A DNA stretch of 64,000 nt. Source: Scortum barcoo (Eukaryota > Chordata > Actinopteri > Centrarchiformes > Terapontidae). The position numbers and the translations under genes are program-made. Of the stretch, positions 35,426-48,000 are shown piece by piece; position 1 is the first letter of the stretch; each line of letters begins with the position of its first letter. Location: positions 3,371,259 through 3,435,258 of the forward strand of contig CM041551.1 in NCBI GenBank assembly GCA_023238725.1. Reading direction: 5' to 3'. The notes under the pieces were generated by a model, which saw nothing but the letters and a program-made list of their open reading frames with translations, was not told where the DNA came from and did no database searches.

Positions 35426-38400
35426 GACCTTGGTTTGGCCTAGTGTGGTCTGGTTAAGCAGTGTAATGATGAGGCTCCATGTCAACGTGGCGGTAATGAC
35501 ATTAGAATCAGGACACCTGGGGCTCCATGTGCACTGGGCACTATATTTAGAAGTGATTATGGTATTTACACTCAGACACACACTCATACATGCAACAGAA
35601 CAAAGAAATGAAGGAAATACCTTTTGCATATCATCTCTCCTTTTCACAAAAAAAGCTCATGGCACACCCTGCAGAGGTGGAGACACTGAGCGTGTCTGCA
35701 GGTGTGTGTGATACAGCAAATGTTCCTTGTGTATTTGTGTACATGTGCATGCATGTGTCAAGCAACCGTCAGCCCTTCAGGCTTTGTAGAGCCAACATTT
35801 ATCCAACTGTAGCAGATCGTCAGCCAGCATCTGTTAATGGCAGGCCTGGTTATAATTAGATAGCCATTAACACTCCTCCATTATTCAATTGATTTGAATT
35901 TATGTCCCTTTTCTGTGCTCTCTCACTCCCACATTCCCTCTCTTTCTCTCCGTTGTGGTCTGGCCTAGTCTTTCTTGCTCCCACTGTTTCTTGTTTGCGT
36001 GTTCAACACACAGCAGCTCCAGTCTGCTCAGCAGCCAGCAGTGGAACACTGTGTTCATATGTGACAGTAAACAGATGTGGGTGTGTTACAGTGTGAATGT
36101 GAAGAAGGTTGCTGCTGTAAAAGAGCAGGCATGTTTAAACACCCTTGTCAAGATGGTTAAAATGAGAAAATTCTCCATCTGCTCCAGGTTATGGATAATA
36201 TTCAGGGCTCCTCATTGAAGAGCTTGATGTGAGGTGGACTCTCTTCTCTGAACTGATGTCAATTGACATCTTGCAAATTTTTCCTGTAGCTATAATAGAA
36301 TCATTACTAGAAATTAATAATGTAAATAATAAGTTAAAATCAAATAATAAAGATAAAATAGATAAAAGTAGTAATAATAACAGTATAACAGTAAGAGGCA
36401 GTCTCAGGTCTCAAGTTTCAAACATGGCATAAGGGATCCCTTACACCCCTGATCCAGTATGAATGTGAGGCTTATGAGGAGGATTTTTTTTTTTTTTTTT
36501 TGAGAAGTTGGAGGCAATGTCTGACTTGTAAGCCTGCACTGCATTCAAAATGGCAGGTACTGAGACTGGACTACATACACTGGTCTCCATAGAAACCCAA
36601 GTTAGACATAAAGGTTCCAGTTGCAAATGCATCCAACAAGGCATGCATCAGATGTTTGCAGCAAATTAGTAAAAGCAAAATAGTAAAACTGGAAGTTAAG
36701 TTAAGCCATGTTCCCAGGGAAGCTTACTATTCCAGACATAATATGAAATAATAATTATCAAGGGTGCTACAGAAAGTGTGGGGAACAAAAACTTGAAGAC
36801 ATTGAACACTATACAGAAAGTCTGGGATCAGTGTCATTTAGATAGTTTAGAACGTATTCGCTCAAAAAAAGATACTGAGAGTGGTGACCCATTGGTAGTG
36901 ACCATTTGTTAAAACAGAGGTAGAGATAATTAGAACTAAAATATTACAAACATTAAAAATATGAAAAACAGATATATTCATACAAAACAGACTGTTCATG
37001 AACCCACTTTGAATCAGGGGATCGGTACTGATACATTTCTGATCCAAGGTTATTTCCTCCTTTGCTGTACAAAAGATGAGTCGCTTTGCTCTTAAACCGT
37101 GGCACTGATCAGCCAAATTGTCCTGCTTTATCACAATAGCATCTACCCTTAGTCCTTATGAATTTCCTTTTTTAGGAAGAATGAAGGTCAAACTGTAGTG
37201 TTTTAAGCTAAGAGGTGAATGGACTGAGGTAACTTTGAACGACTATCTATGAAATACTAGTCTATGTGACTATAAGTAAACCTCCCTGTACTTTTTATGC
37301 TGTCTTTTTTCTCTTTTTGTCACTTTCTTTTGCTTAAGTCTCTGTCTCTTCCTCTACTCTGACTCTCTTTCCCCCTTCCTCTCTCACAGCCTCTCTTGTT
37401 CTGTTCCTCCCCTCCCCTTTAGTCTGACTTCCATCTCCAACTGTTTCCAGTGAGTTCATTATTTTTCCTGGATTTATTAATCTATTGACTGAATGCAGGA
37501 TGTGTGTGGGAGCCCCAGGCCACCAGTTTAATTGATGATAATGGTGTGATGTAAATGAAGCAACAAGTAGCTGATGGGCAACATTTTATTACACTCTCCT
37601 ATTGTTGATATTAGTTTATCGCTCTCCCTCTTCTTCTGAACTGCCTCTGAAGCTTCCTCACATTCCTCCCCTTTATTTCCAGACAGTTCAGTTCCTATAA
37701 TCTCATTATCTCTATCTGCCTGCTATTTAAAAGATTTAATTTTAAAAACACATTCTGCTTATATTGTAGTGATTAATTTGAAGTTGAAAATTCTGTGTTC
37801 TTCCAGTAACTACCAATTAGAGCCTAAATCATTTATAAAAAGAACAAAATTAAGCAAAAACTGCCCAACATAACAATTAATAAAAGCAGCCTAAAGTATT
37901 TTTGAAGCCTTCCTCAAACAAATCTAGCCAAAATTACTGTAGATTAAAACACAAATAAATATATTTCTCCAGTCAAGGCATTCTTTAAAAACTCTTTTTT
38001 TTTGTTGTGTTAATTGCATTATAAGTTTTACATTACCTAAATAAGACTAAAAAATATGATTTCCCACTATCACTCTTTTGACTCTTTCCACTCACCACAA
38101 CAGGTTGTCTCAACAAAATGATGTGCCAGTTCAGTGGATACTTCACTTGTTGCTGTGCTGAAAGCAGTAACCGGAACAGTTTTTAATTCACAGTTACAGC
38201 AATAGTAATGATGTTATCTGATGTATCTTGGAACAGAGGAAATGAGATTGCATTGTGGACGGCGAGATCCATTCAGAAGGGTTTAATCTCACCGTATTAA
38301 TCAGAGGCCTGGTGGAGAAACGGCTGGCTTAGATGGGTCCTGAACAGACTCCCAGCTGTAGTTCTGAATCAGTACGGCCTGGACTAATAATGTGTTTATA

Positions 38401-41400
38401 CTGCAGCCCTTTTGTTACATTGTGACATCTCAATAATGTGTACAAGATACTGCATACTTGCTTGGTTTCCTGGTGCCAACAAATTGATTTTTACAATGTT
38501 TTCAGGAATTGCTGTAGGTTGTATCTGCAGACATTGATTAGAGGTTACTCAGCATAAGCACAGCTTGTACTTTGCTTACTAGTTAATACTAAACTGTTAG
38601 AAAACACAACTTTTAATGTTTCTTTTTCTAGGGAGGTAGACATTGTAGGACAGTGATGCCTATCTATAAACTCTTGATTATGATAATGATGATGATGATT
38701 AAGCTTTTTCCTTGTAAAATTGTTTTGAAATTTATCTGTAGAAATAAATTCTCATCTACATGGGAAACCATCTCATGGTCCACAGATGGTTGTAACCCCT
38801 GAGTTGAGGACAGCTGGTTCAAGGATTCCATGTGGAGTTTTTTTTTTTTTCTTTACCTTTAGTAGCACTATGGAGCTTTTTATATATATATTAATTTATA
38901 TATTTTTTTGTTTGTCTCTTACACAAGAACACACATGCATGTGCACGTGGTTGAGGCTATACACACCCCTGCCAACAGTTCCACACTACTCCTTTCTCCT
39001 ACAAGTGGTTATATTGTGCCAAGAAATGCAGTGATCCACCATCAAAGGCAGGGAAGAAGAGAGCATGCCAGTGAACATGGATGTAAACAATACAGGATTA
39101 AAATGTTTTAAAAAAACACAAATATATGGGGAAGGATAGGCACTCATTATGATTGTTTTGATCTGTGGGATTTAGCTTTGGAGAGTAACACTAGGTGTAA
39201 ACGTTTGTTTACAAGAAAACTCCACAGGGCACTTTTGATATACGACTGCTGTAGTGATGCACAGGTTGGGCAGGTCCAGAGAAGCTTACTAAAAGATATT
39301 CACGGTTCAAGAGGGCGGGTCAAAAAGTGGTGTGCTTAGTAAGTTATTAACTTACAGAAATATTGTGTGTAATTGTCCACCTACTCATCCCATCTTTCTG
39401 TCTCTCACACACACACACACACATGAGCAGCTTTATCATCATTAGAGTTTTTTCCCTCAGGGGTATCCTGAGCTAGCATTTGTTTACACCGCCTGTGCCA
39501 AACCTCTTTTTTTTTTTTGACCAGGTAGTGTCGGGTGGTTGATTAACGCCATTAGCTCTTATAATGGGTTAGGTGTGTACGGGTATTAAAAAACCCTGAC
39601 CTGTGCATCATTAAACTACTGTGTCCTGCATTTATCAAATGCTCCAGCAAGAATTTAAATAATTAGCCTAGCTTTCATTTAGAGGTCATGTTCTTCTTAA
39701 TTAAAAACAGAGTTGACTTGAAAATTATTTTTGTGTTAGAACTTATATCTCATAGCATACACGTAACACTTAATCTACTTTTACAGTGAAGGCATAATAC
39801 ATGAGACTGAAAAGAGTGCTGAAAAGTGTTGAAGACATGAGATTGTGCACTGAGAAAGAAAACAATAACAACAAATATTCTGAATCATCTCAAACCATGT
39901 GACCAAACTCTTTAATATGAGTGTGTCTCGGCCTGAACAGGGCTGTGAGCTGGGAATCAGGTCAAAGACAGATAGCAAGTGTGTGTGAGCATGCATATGT
40001 GTGTTCTGTCTTGTGTTATCTGATGATGTTTGTATACTGGTGTGTAGTAGTGTGCACGCATGAAAGACTGACTTTCTGATTGATGACGTTAGGTTTTCAT
40101 TTAATATTGCTGCCACCAGAGCTCAATAGACGCCCGGCTTAATTAATAGGATGCAGAACCACTCCATTCATTCTTGTCGCCAGTTTTCCAATGGATCTCT
40201 GTGTAATGGCTCCAAAGTGCGGCCCAGAAGGCGTGGATTTGTGTGTCAGGGGTCATCAATCAACGACTTTGGATGGCCTCGCACGGCAACAGGAATAATG
40301 TTCACTAAGCGGGACGGTTTCAAAAGTTTTCAAAATGTCTCTCTCTTGTTTATTTGTTCATTCATTCCTCCAGGGAATTCCTGGGAATTTCGCCATCCCA
40401 CTTTATGTTTCCGTACAGTCACTGTCTGTCACTCACACTCATCACACGCTATCACAGACAGCATGTGAACTCACTCTCCGTCTACTTTATGCACTCATAC
40501 ACACAAGTTAGCAGATCAAAATGAAAATGGCCTCTGCCCTCCAGTCTGTCATTCAGTAAACTGTCTGTTCATCCGTCTGTCATCAGCAGCCAGCTGATGC
40601 CACCTTCAAAATAACCACAGACTGAAACCATGAGCAGCTCTAAAGCTGGCCCTTTTTAATCTATGGATACAGAATCAGTCAACAGCAGGCAACAGCAGAC
40701 CGACTTATGACGTATCAAGTGTTGTTTGTCTGTATAAATAACAGTTGATATAGTTATTTAGGTATATATTTCATTTATAGTGTGGTGTGTGCATTGTCAG
40801 CTTGCTATTTAGGAGTCATCTTGTTGCCTGACATTTGGCTCAGAGGATGGGGAAGCTGGACTGTACTGCCCTGATACAAGTTAGAACAAGCCTTTAATTT
40901 GTTGGAAATATGAAGCGAGGTCATTAGTTTAACTCATCTCTTTCACCAGCCAGCTTTTAATTAACATGTGGTTCAATAAATAACACTCAAGGAATGTTGA
41001 TAACTTATTGTATCTGTCACATATAGCCTGTTGCTTTAAAGAGTTTTATCTTTCTTCAGGCAGTAACAGTTTCAGTCCTCACTGTTCTTAGTGATCAAAT
41101 CCAGCTGACCTAGTTGACCCAGAGAAGTGCTGAGGTGTTGTTTTACGTGGAGTTCAGCCCCTGACAATCAAAGCAGTGTGTATGTGTGTGTGATAATTTA
41201 GTTGACATTGGCTCTAAGAGGCTTTGGGTCGCTCTGTGTCCCAGCGCCTGCTGCTTCATCTCTCATCTTGTCCTTGTTGAATAACGATGTGGTCACATTT
41301 TTGCTGGCAGTCACCCTGAAATCCTGTTAATAGGTCATCAGGAAGATGATAGCGGAGCACACAGTCACAGAAATTGCTTCTCATTTGCACATGGCAGGTT

Positions 41401-42379
41401 TTAGTTGAACAAGGTCCACTGGGCTAAGCCAGTCTCTAAATATTGAAATTCTCCTGAAATGTGTGCTGCTTTGTAAAGTATAATAGTGTTGATTTGTGGT
41501 GTGTGAAGAGGTAACTACCATTGCTTGTATTCTCAGCTGCTTATTATACAGCTCATTATCCAAATACAGTATAGATGTTGTTTTTTCAGCCTAGACTCAC
41601 CTTTGGACCCAAATGTTTTATTATTAAACCACCTCTGGGTCCACATGTGTAGGATTTATGCTACATGTACATCAGTGAACATTTTTACAATTGATATTTT
41701 ATTAACAACATAAACATTCAACAGTGAAGAAAAAATATATCTTACATTCTGTTCTCTGCTTTCTGTTAGAGCACAATCTCTTGACTGTTGCATCACAAAG
41801 TTAGACGGGCCAAATGTACTCCAAACTACACATCGATAGAAATAACAGTGGGAGAGACAGTGATGTTGACTAGTATGTTTTTAACCTGATCAAACTTTCT
41901 AATCCGGTGTATGAAAAGACTTGGGTGTGCTGCAGTAACAGGGTTTGTGATTCGAGGGGGATGATAGAGAAAGTGATGTGTCACAGCAGTAAAAGACCTC
42001 TCTTCTCTACGTGTGATCTAGTCACCAGAGATGGGCTGTAGTCATGTAGTTCACAGCTCTTTTCTGATCCGATAACTTTTGTGTACCACCCAGTTAGTGG
42101 CTGAGCACGGCTGACTGTTTCCTCTGGATCTGGCTGGGGTTGTGGTTGTGGATTCAGCAGGATTGCTCCATGGGTCTATGGGCTGTGACTGGCTATTGGC
42201 ACCCTGTCACTGTGCATAGCGGGCTCTCCCGTAGGTCCTCTCCACCTTGTTTAACGAAAGCTGTGACGCTGACCTTTCTGGAACCAGGGGAGGTGAGAGA
42301 GTCCAACAGGAATGGTGGATTGCTTAATTTCAAAGCTTTCAAGCTTTCACAGAGCAATTAAGAACAATCCCTGACACTG
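35426..42379. other. Intron 2 sequence, no gene seen
   Basis: About 7 kb of non-coding DNA. Noted content: a T21 run near 36485-36502, a pyrimidine-rich stretch at 37290-37440, an AT-only patch at 38880-38906, a CA run at 39408-39422 and several TAATTAA-type words. No exon, RNA gene or transposon end was recognised. Confidence 0.5.
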
Positions 42380-43140
42380 TGCACATAGAATGAATTTGAT
42401 GGTTTTCGTTGCTCTTAATGTACATACACAGAAACAGACAAACAGACAGCTAAAAACAAGGACAGCAAAGATTGATAAAGATAAATATAAACATTTGACT
42501 ACTCTGTAGAGATATAGATATATACACACACATACAATATAGAAAAGTACAGTGATGCAGTGTGAAAAGCTGAAATGATTTTGAGTAAAGTTGACAAGTT
42601 GCTTTATGAACATGAGACCGGTGGCTATGACAGTATATACAGAATTATACAGGATAAAGTTGGCATAGTTTGTGTGCAGTTGATGGTTGTGTTTCAGGAT
42701 TGCTGCACAGGGATTGCTCCTGACATTATGTGATGGCCTGTGGGAAGAAACTGTTCTTATGTCGAGTTGTTTTGGCGTACTCTGTAGTGCCAGTTGTGTC
42801 CAGTGTGTGATGGATTTGAATTGATGTTTCCTGTCCATTTCCTGACTCTGTCCTGAATGAAGGGCAGGTCGGCACCAGTGATTCATTCTGCAGTCCCGAC
42901 TGTCCGTTGTAGTCTGTTCCTGTCCTGTTTGGTGACTGATCCAAAACAGACAGTGATGGACGTGCAGAGAACAGACTGAATAATAGCGGCGTGAACGTGG
43001 ATCTGCAGCTCCTGAGGCTGGTCGAACTTCATAAACTTGCACAGGAAGTACATCATCTGTTTTCTTCTGAGGGAGTTGATGTTGGACACTTCACATTGTT
43101 CTGACCACATCAGAGGGTCAGCTGTTGAACCTCCCTCCTG
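42380..43140 (-). pseudogene. L2-like LINE 3' end, minus strand
   Basis: Minus-strand frames read SLRRKQMMYFLCKFMKFDQP, QELQIHVHAAIIQSVLCTSI, TVCFGSVTKQDRNRLQRTV and GTAE, then, after a frame change, EYAKTTRHKNSFFPQAIT. These match the C-terminal end of fish L2-clade reverse transcriptase (pattern QQRLYFLR.LRKF..PQELL..FY.AIIQSVLCTSITVWFG..TKQDRNRLQRTVRTAE ... Y.KTTRHKNSFFPQAI). The catalytic centre is not included. The block from 42725 down to about 42380 would be the 3' UTR. It is one of the better preserved LINE pieces in the window but still frameshifted. Confidence 0.88.
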
Positions 43141-43194
43141 TATGCAGACTTATCACCATTCCAGATGAGGCTGATGACCATTGCTCTCCATCCA

Positions 43195-43455
43195 TCCATC
43201 TTCTGCTTATCACGGCCCGGGTCGGGGTGGCATCAAGCTAAGCGGAGTGTACCAGACAAGATAATTCCAGATGAGAAACTTATTAGATCCAATGCGCTCT
43301 GAGTCTCCTACTAGCTGGACATACAGACCTCTGGTGTTCACATCAGACAGGCAGGGGTTCCCTCCACAACCCTTCTGGTGCCTCCATCATTACCCATGTG
43401 AGCACTGAAGCCTCCCAGCAGAAATATGGAGTCCCTAATTGACCTCCCTTAGAGA
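43195..43455 (-). pseudogene. LINE endonuclease fragment, minus strand
   Basis: The minus strand reads RDSIFLLGGFSAHMGNDGG, which corresponds to the APE-type endonuclease motif of LINEs (D.I.LLGDFNAHVG), with the catalytic-region Asp and Asn of GDFN changed to Gly and Ser. Downstream on the same strand comes 'TGATGTGAACACCAGAGG' and then, at 43195-43240, a stretch containing CCATCCATCCATCTTCTGCT on the plus strand, a motif frequent in fish LINE/SINE 3' regions. The piece abuts the L2 C-terminal fragment but lacks everything between endonuclease and C-terminus, so it is either a deleted copy or a second LINE. Confidence 0.65.
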
Positions 43456-46400
43456 AACCTGTCATGAATGTAACCATAGAGGGAGAACTGAAAACTGAAA
43501 CTGAGCAAATAAAGAAAACAGAGAGTGGGACACTGAAGCTGCCATCCACAGGGCCATCATACTTGTATAATCTTGCCAATGGATATAAATGAGAAAGTGA
43601 TTTTAACCGACGTACTGATGTTGTCTATACTTAACACCCATTGTGTTGTAGGTGTTTCTGCAAAAATAATTCATAGAGGGATTACCACTGCTATGTACAC
43701 AGTTTAGAGCAGGTTTTTATCATTCGGGTATAACAGATGAGAAAACACACTGTAAAACATTTGCATAAATCATTTTCATGAACAAGTCATATTATCAACA
43801 AGAGGCATGTAGATTGATGTGTCAGCTGAGAGAACTCTTTACTGTAAAATCCCATAGCCAGCAAGTCCACATATGATGACGTAATGCTTATATGTACAAA
43901 AAAATATATGAGGTACTTTGTTCTCCTCTGCATCTCATTATCCTTCACTTAAATGTCAAGCTCTTCTTTTTTGCCCTCTCCTCCTCGTATTTTCTCCTTC
44001 GGCCAGTCAGTCTCGCTCTCTCTCCCCACCTCCGCCTCTTTCCTCTCCTCTCTCGCCTTTTTCTCTCGAGCCGTGGGTTCGTCAGCTCAGTTTAAGTTAC
44101 AGGTCTGTTCCTCCCTCTCCTCTCCACCCTGATTTACAGCTCCTTAATATTTCACAGCTGATTAATCATTTAGGCACTGGCCACTCCTGTTGTTTTTTTG
44201 TCTTTCTGATCTTGGTCAAGATGCAATTTTGGTTTGGCAAGCGAGTTGAAGCCAGCTTCATTTGCAGGACGGCTGCTTCTGCTAATAATGCTTTTAAGTT
44301 TTCATTTTGGTTTTATTGCAACTTGAACAATGTTTTAATCATCCATTCTCTCACTTCAAGCACATGAGACGTGATATCAAAATGAATGGCTAATTAATTA
44401 AGGCGAATAATAGAGGTAGCGTTTTAATGAACAGAGACGTGTGTGCAGTGTGTATGTTGCAGCCTTTATGTTGATGTATTTATGTGTGCACAATGGGACT
44501 ATGAGTGTGTGGACAAGAAGGTGGCTGGAATGCGTGTTATGATCTATTTTTCTGAACTGTCTCCACCCCCCACCTCCCCTCCATAGGCACATTAAAACTT
44601 TACAGAGCATTCGATACAGACTTGAAAAGCCAGCTGTCCAATTTGCTCTACTCTGGTCGTGATCTCTGAAGTGCCACTGTTGTTTCCAATTGTCTCGCAG
44701 ACGTTTAAATTGCATTGAAAAACGATGCGACTGTCTTATTGCCTGGCATGAAATCGGCTGGGCCAGTATAATTTTCCACATAATGAGACGTGTCTCATTG
44801 GCAGCAGTTCCACATAGGACTGCCATCAAAACCACACAGGGACTGTAGAGGCTCACTGAGTCACCAGCTAATTTAAACTTCTGTTTTTAGGTGATCAAAG
44901 TGGGTGGTATCTCCGTCTTACATGACAGAAAAGAAAAACAAAAGGAAAGGGAAGACCAGGCCGAGATAATGGAGAGTTTGTTATATAATTTAGTTTATAC
45001 CACAGGCATCCTTAAAGTCATTCCATTGAAATCCAGGTTTAACAAAGTGGATACAGTGGATTTGCTCAAAGATTTTCAGCAAACAGCAGTAATGTACCTG
45101 AAACAGGCCGTGTCTGCGTGTCACTTTAATGCCCGTGAACCGAAGTTCTGTTTTTTTTAGAGAGTATATGAGCATCATAATTTTTTTGTGAGTGCATGTA
45201 ATTGAATTTGACTCAGTACATATCACTGGTTTAAATAAATCAGCGCTAACAAACCAGCTCTGACGCGTGTGTTTGGACAGGGACAGGTAATTGAATGAAC
45301 TGTTGGCTCATATTAATATCTCAACCAATATGATGAGATGGATCCCATCCAGAGACTGGGCAATTGCTTATTACAATGTGTAAGGGGGAACACTGAATCA
45401 TTGATCTTTGTGGATCCAATACAATCACTGCGTGGTTTGTCCGGCGGGGTTTTCCTAACTCTTTAATGGGTTGTGGGAATGCTATAGATTCTGCAAGTGT
45501 TAAATCCAAAATGAAACTTCTCATTCTGGTTTAAGTGGGAGCTTATTCTCTTCACTTTACTAAATGCGTACACACATTGGCAACAACAGCATGTGGGCTT
45601 TTATTGGAATAAATACCAAGATATTCACATTAACAATGAAGTGCTCTTAGTCACTTTTTCTTTCACATTAACTTTCATTAAGATTTTAGTTCTATAAAGT
45701 GAGGTTTGCATAAAACTTGCAGGTTTTATTGTATTTGCAGTACCTGATAATATCCCCCCGTCTGTGGCTTTTAGGAGATTAGCAATTGTACACAGTACTT
45801 TACAGCATGGGGAAACTGTTAAACACAAGTGCTCTGGTTTTCAGACAAATTGTGCAAAGCCAGGAAAAGTTGAAAGGACATGAAAACAAATTGCAGAGCT
45901 GAGAAAATGTAGAATGTTTTTGACGTCTTTGCTTTGTTAGATGGGTTTTCTGTGAGGAGACACAGGAGGGATTACAAACAACAAAATGCACAGCTGGATT
46001 ATACAAAGCACCTAGAGGCCCACTCTTTACCAAAAGAGCTTGTACTGATGGCTGAATTGACCGTGTCCAGCTAAAGTGTCCTTTTCAGGACATACTGTCA
46101 GTGCTGAGTATGACCACCTCAGTTGTGACTGGCTGTGGTAATTCAGTGCGAACTTTCTCTTTTCAGGCTGAATGGCTCACTGCAGCCAGTTTGTCATTTT
46201 CTCCACTCTGACTCTGCCTCTGTCCTTGGTGCTGAATTCACTCACAGAGAAACATTCCTCTCTTTTCAAAGGTCTGGGCCACTTCATTTTGAAAGAATCC
46301 AAAGAGTTTTTTTTTTCTCAAAAATGTAAAAAGGGGGTTTTGTTTTGCTGTACCACTCTAAACCACTCACAATGTCTCTTTTTTAAATGAATTTAACACT

Positions 46401-47558
46401 ATAATTTGTGTTCACAAAATAAAAACCTGATTATTATTAATATTTAAAACTACTTTCAATTTAATGCCAGTGTCTGTATATGATAAGAATACTGGTTATG
46501 TGTATTTGTTTCTGGTAGTAGTTCTTTATTCATGGCTTTGGGTCGTATTGTTCCACAAAATCACACAAAAAAATTTACAGCCCACAAACTGAAAGAGCCT
46601 ATGTTTACATTTTTGCAGGCAACAGATGTGGAGAGGGTTATTTTTTTGAGAATTTTACTTTTGACGTTATAATTTGATATATATTTTTACTGACTGAATG
46701 TCCGTCTCTAGAGCTGCCGCCCACTCTCCCCTCAGTGAAGTAGTCTCTGGTGGTGGGGAGTGAAGCGGAGGGAACATGCAACCAAATGTAAGTTGTACAG
46801 CGGTACTAAAACAACTTTACTTTGTTTCACCATCATTTAATTATAGTTAAAAATCATACATTACGTCAACAGCTATATTTTCTTTCACTTGTTTCTAAAA
46901 TAAATGCAATACCATGATACAAAGCAGTGCGGAAATGCAGAATAAAAGTTCCTGTAGCTGCTTTAAAGCCCTTTTCAAAAGAGAATACAATTGAAAGTTG
47001 ATCTTCACATTCACGCTAATGTGTTTATGTATCCTCTCTCTGAAAGACAAAAAATTGTCACTTTGAACGCATTTCCCAGCTAATCAGATCAAGCTGAGAC
47101 AGGAAGTGTGGCTTATGGAGTGTTTCATGATGAGATCATTTATCACTCTGTTGAGTCTCTGCTGTAGTGGTAATGCACAATTATGCAGAACAAATATTTT
47201 GGATTAAAAGCTGTCACATTTTCACATTTTGGCTCAGCCCAATGGAAGAACAAAACCTCTTCCTCCCTCTTCTGTCTGTCTGCCCCTGTGTGACTGTCAC
47301 TCTCTCCCCACCTTGACAGTTGTAACATTTATGTCCCTTTTTTATCTTCGGTTACCCAATGTCTTTCTCTCACGCTGTCGTGTTTATTCCCACAACTCCT
47401 CTCTTTGCATCTCTATGTCTTTTTGCTTCTGCCTTGTTCTCTGCTCCATTTAATGTCTTTTTTAGCATTTCCTGAGAAAACTCTGATGCCTTATCAGATG
47501 TCATCATCCTCCCATCACATCAGTCGAAAAGTCAGAGTCACTACTGCTCAGTGTTCTG
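43456..47558. other. Intron 2 sequence, no gene seen
   Basis: Pyrimidine-rich at 43920-44130. From about 44380 to 44880 the sequence is balanced in composition, free of recognised repeats and starts with a TAATTAATTAA homeodomain-type word (44391-44401), so it is a candidate conserved non-coding element. The frame at 44891-45160 and others have no recognisable domain. Confidence 0.45.
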
Positions 47559-47595
47559 CATCCATCCATCCATCCATCCATCCATCCATCCATCC
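47559..47595. repeat. (CATC)9 tetranucleotide repeat
   Basis: About nine uninterrupted CATC units. Such tetranucleotides occur alone or at LINE 3' ends in fish; no LINE body was seen next to it. Confidence 0.95.
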
Positions 47596-47849
47596 CAGGT
47601 AGCATGAAGCAGCATTAGTAGCATTAGCAGCTTTCATTATACATATGACATGAAACCAATTCAAGGTCATAGAAGCAGACACACGTCTCCTATCCTAAGG
47701 TGCATTACATACACCTCATACAGGTGTATGTACTGTATGTGGGTGAGGGGAGAGCTAGAAGATGGAGAGAGGGAAAGTAGTGGAGAAGAAATGGTTGGAA
47801 TGACAGAAACATTATTTGAACATTTTAACCCTGTGAGCAGAAACATTTA

Positions 47850-48000
47850 AACCTTCATTCAGTCATTAGCTTTACCCACTTATCCTTTTCAGGGTCATCG
47901 GGGGGTGGAGGCGATCGCAGATGCACATTAAGGTTCAAACCCTGAACTGTCTTTCTGTAAGGGTCCCAGTGTGCCCGTTATTTCCATACTAGGTCACAGT
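47850..48000. repeat. Probable degraded LINE/SINE-type repeat tail
   Basis: Phrases such as 'CCACTTATCCTTTTCAGGGTC' shortened here to CACTTATCCTTTTCAGGGTC, then GGGGTGGAGGCGATC and GGTTCAAACCCTGAACTG, echo the common fish repeat that reads 'CTTATCCGGGGTCGG' and 'GGTTCGAACCCGGAAC'. The copy is very diverged. Confidence 0.35.

Noticed and set aside
42347..43042. 231-codon open frame on the minus strand
   Set aside because: It is a mixed-frame reading through LINE C-terminal and 3' UTR sequence, not an independent gene.
44891..45160. 89-codon Lys/Glu-rich frame after an acceptor-like TTTTTAG
   Set aside because: No known family and no donor-linked exon structure; within chance length for this much sequence.
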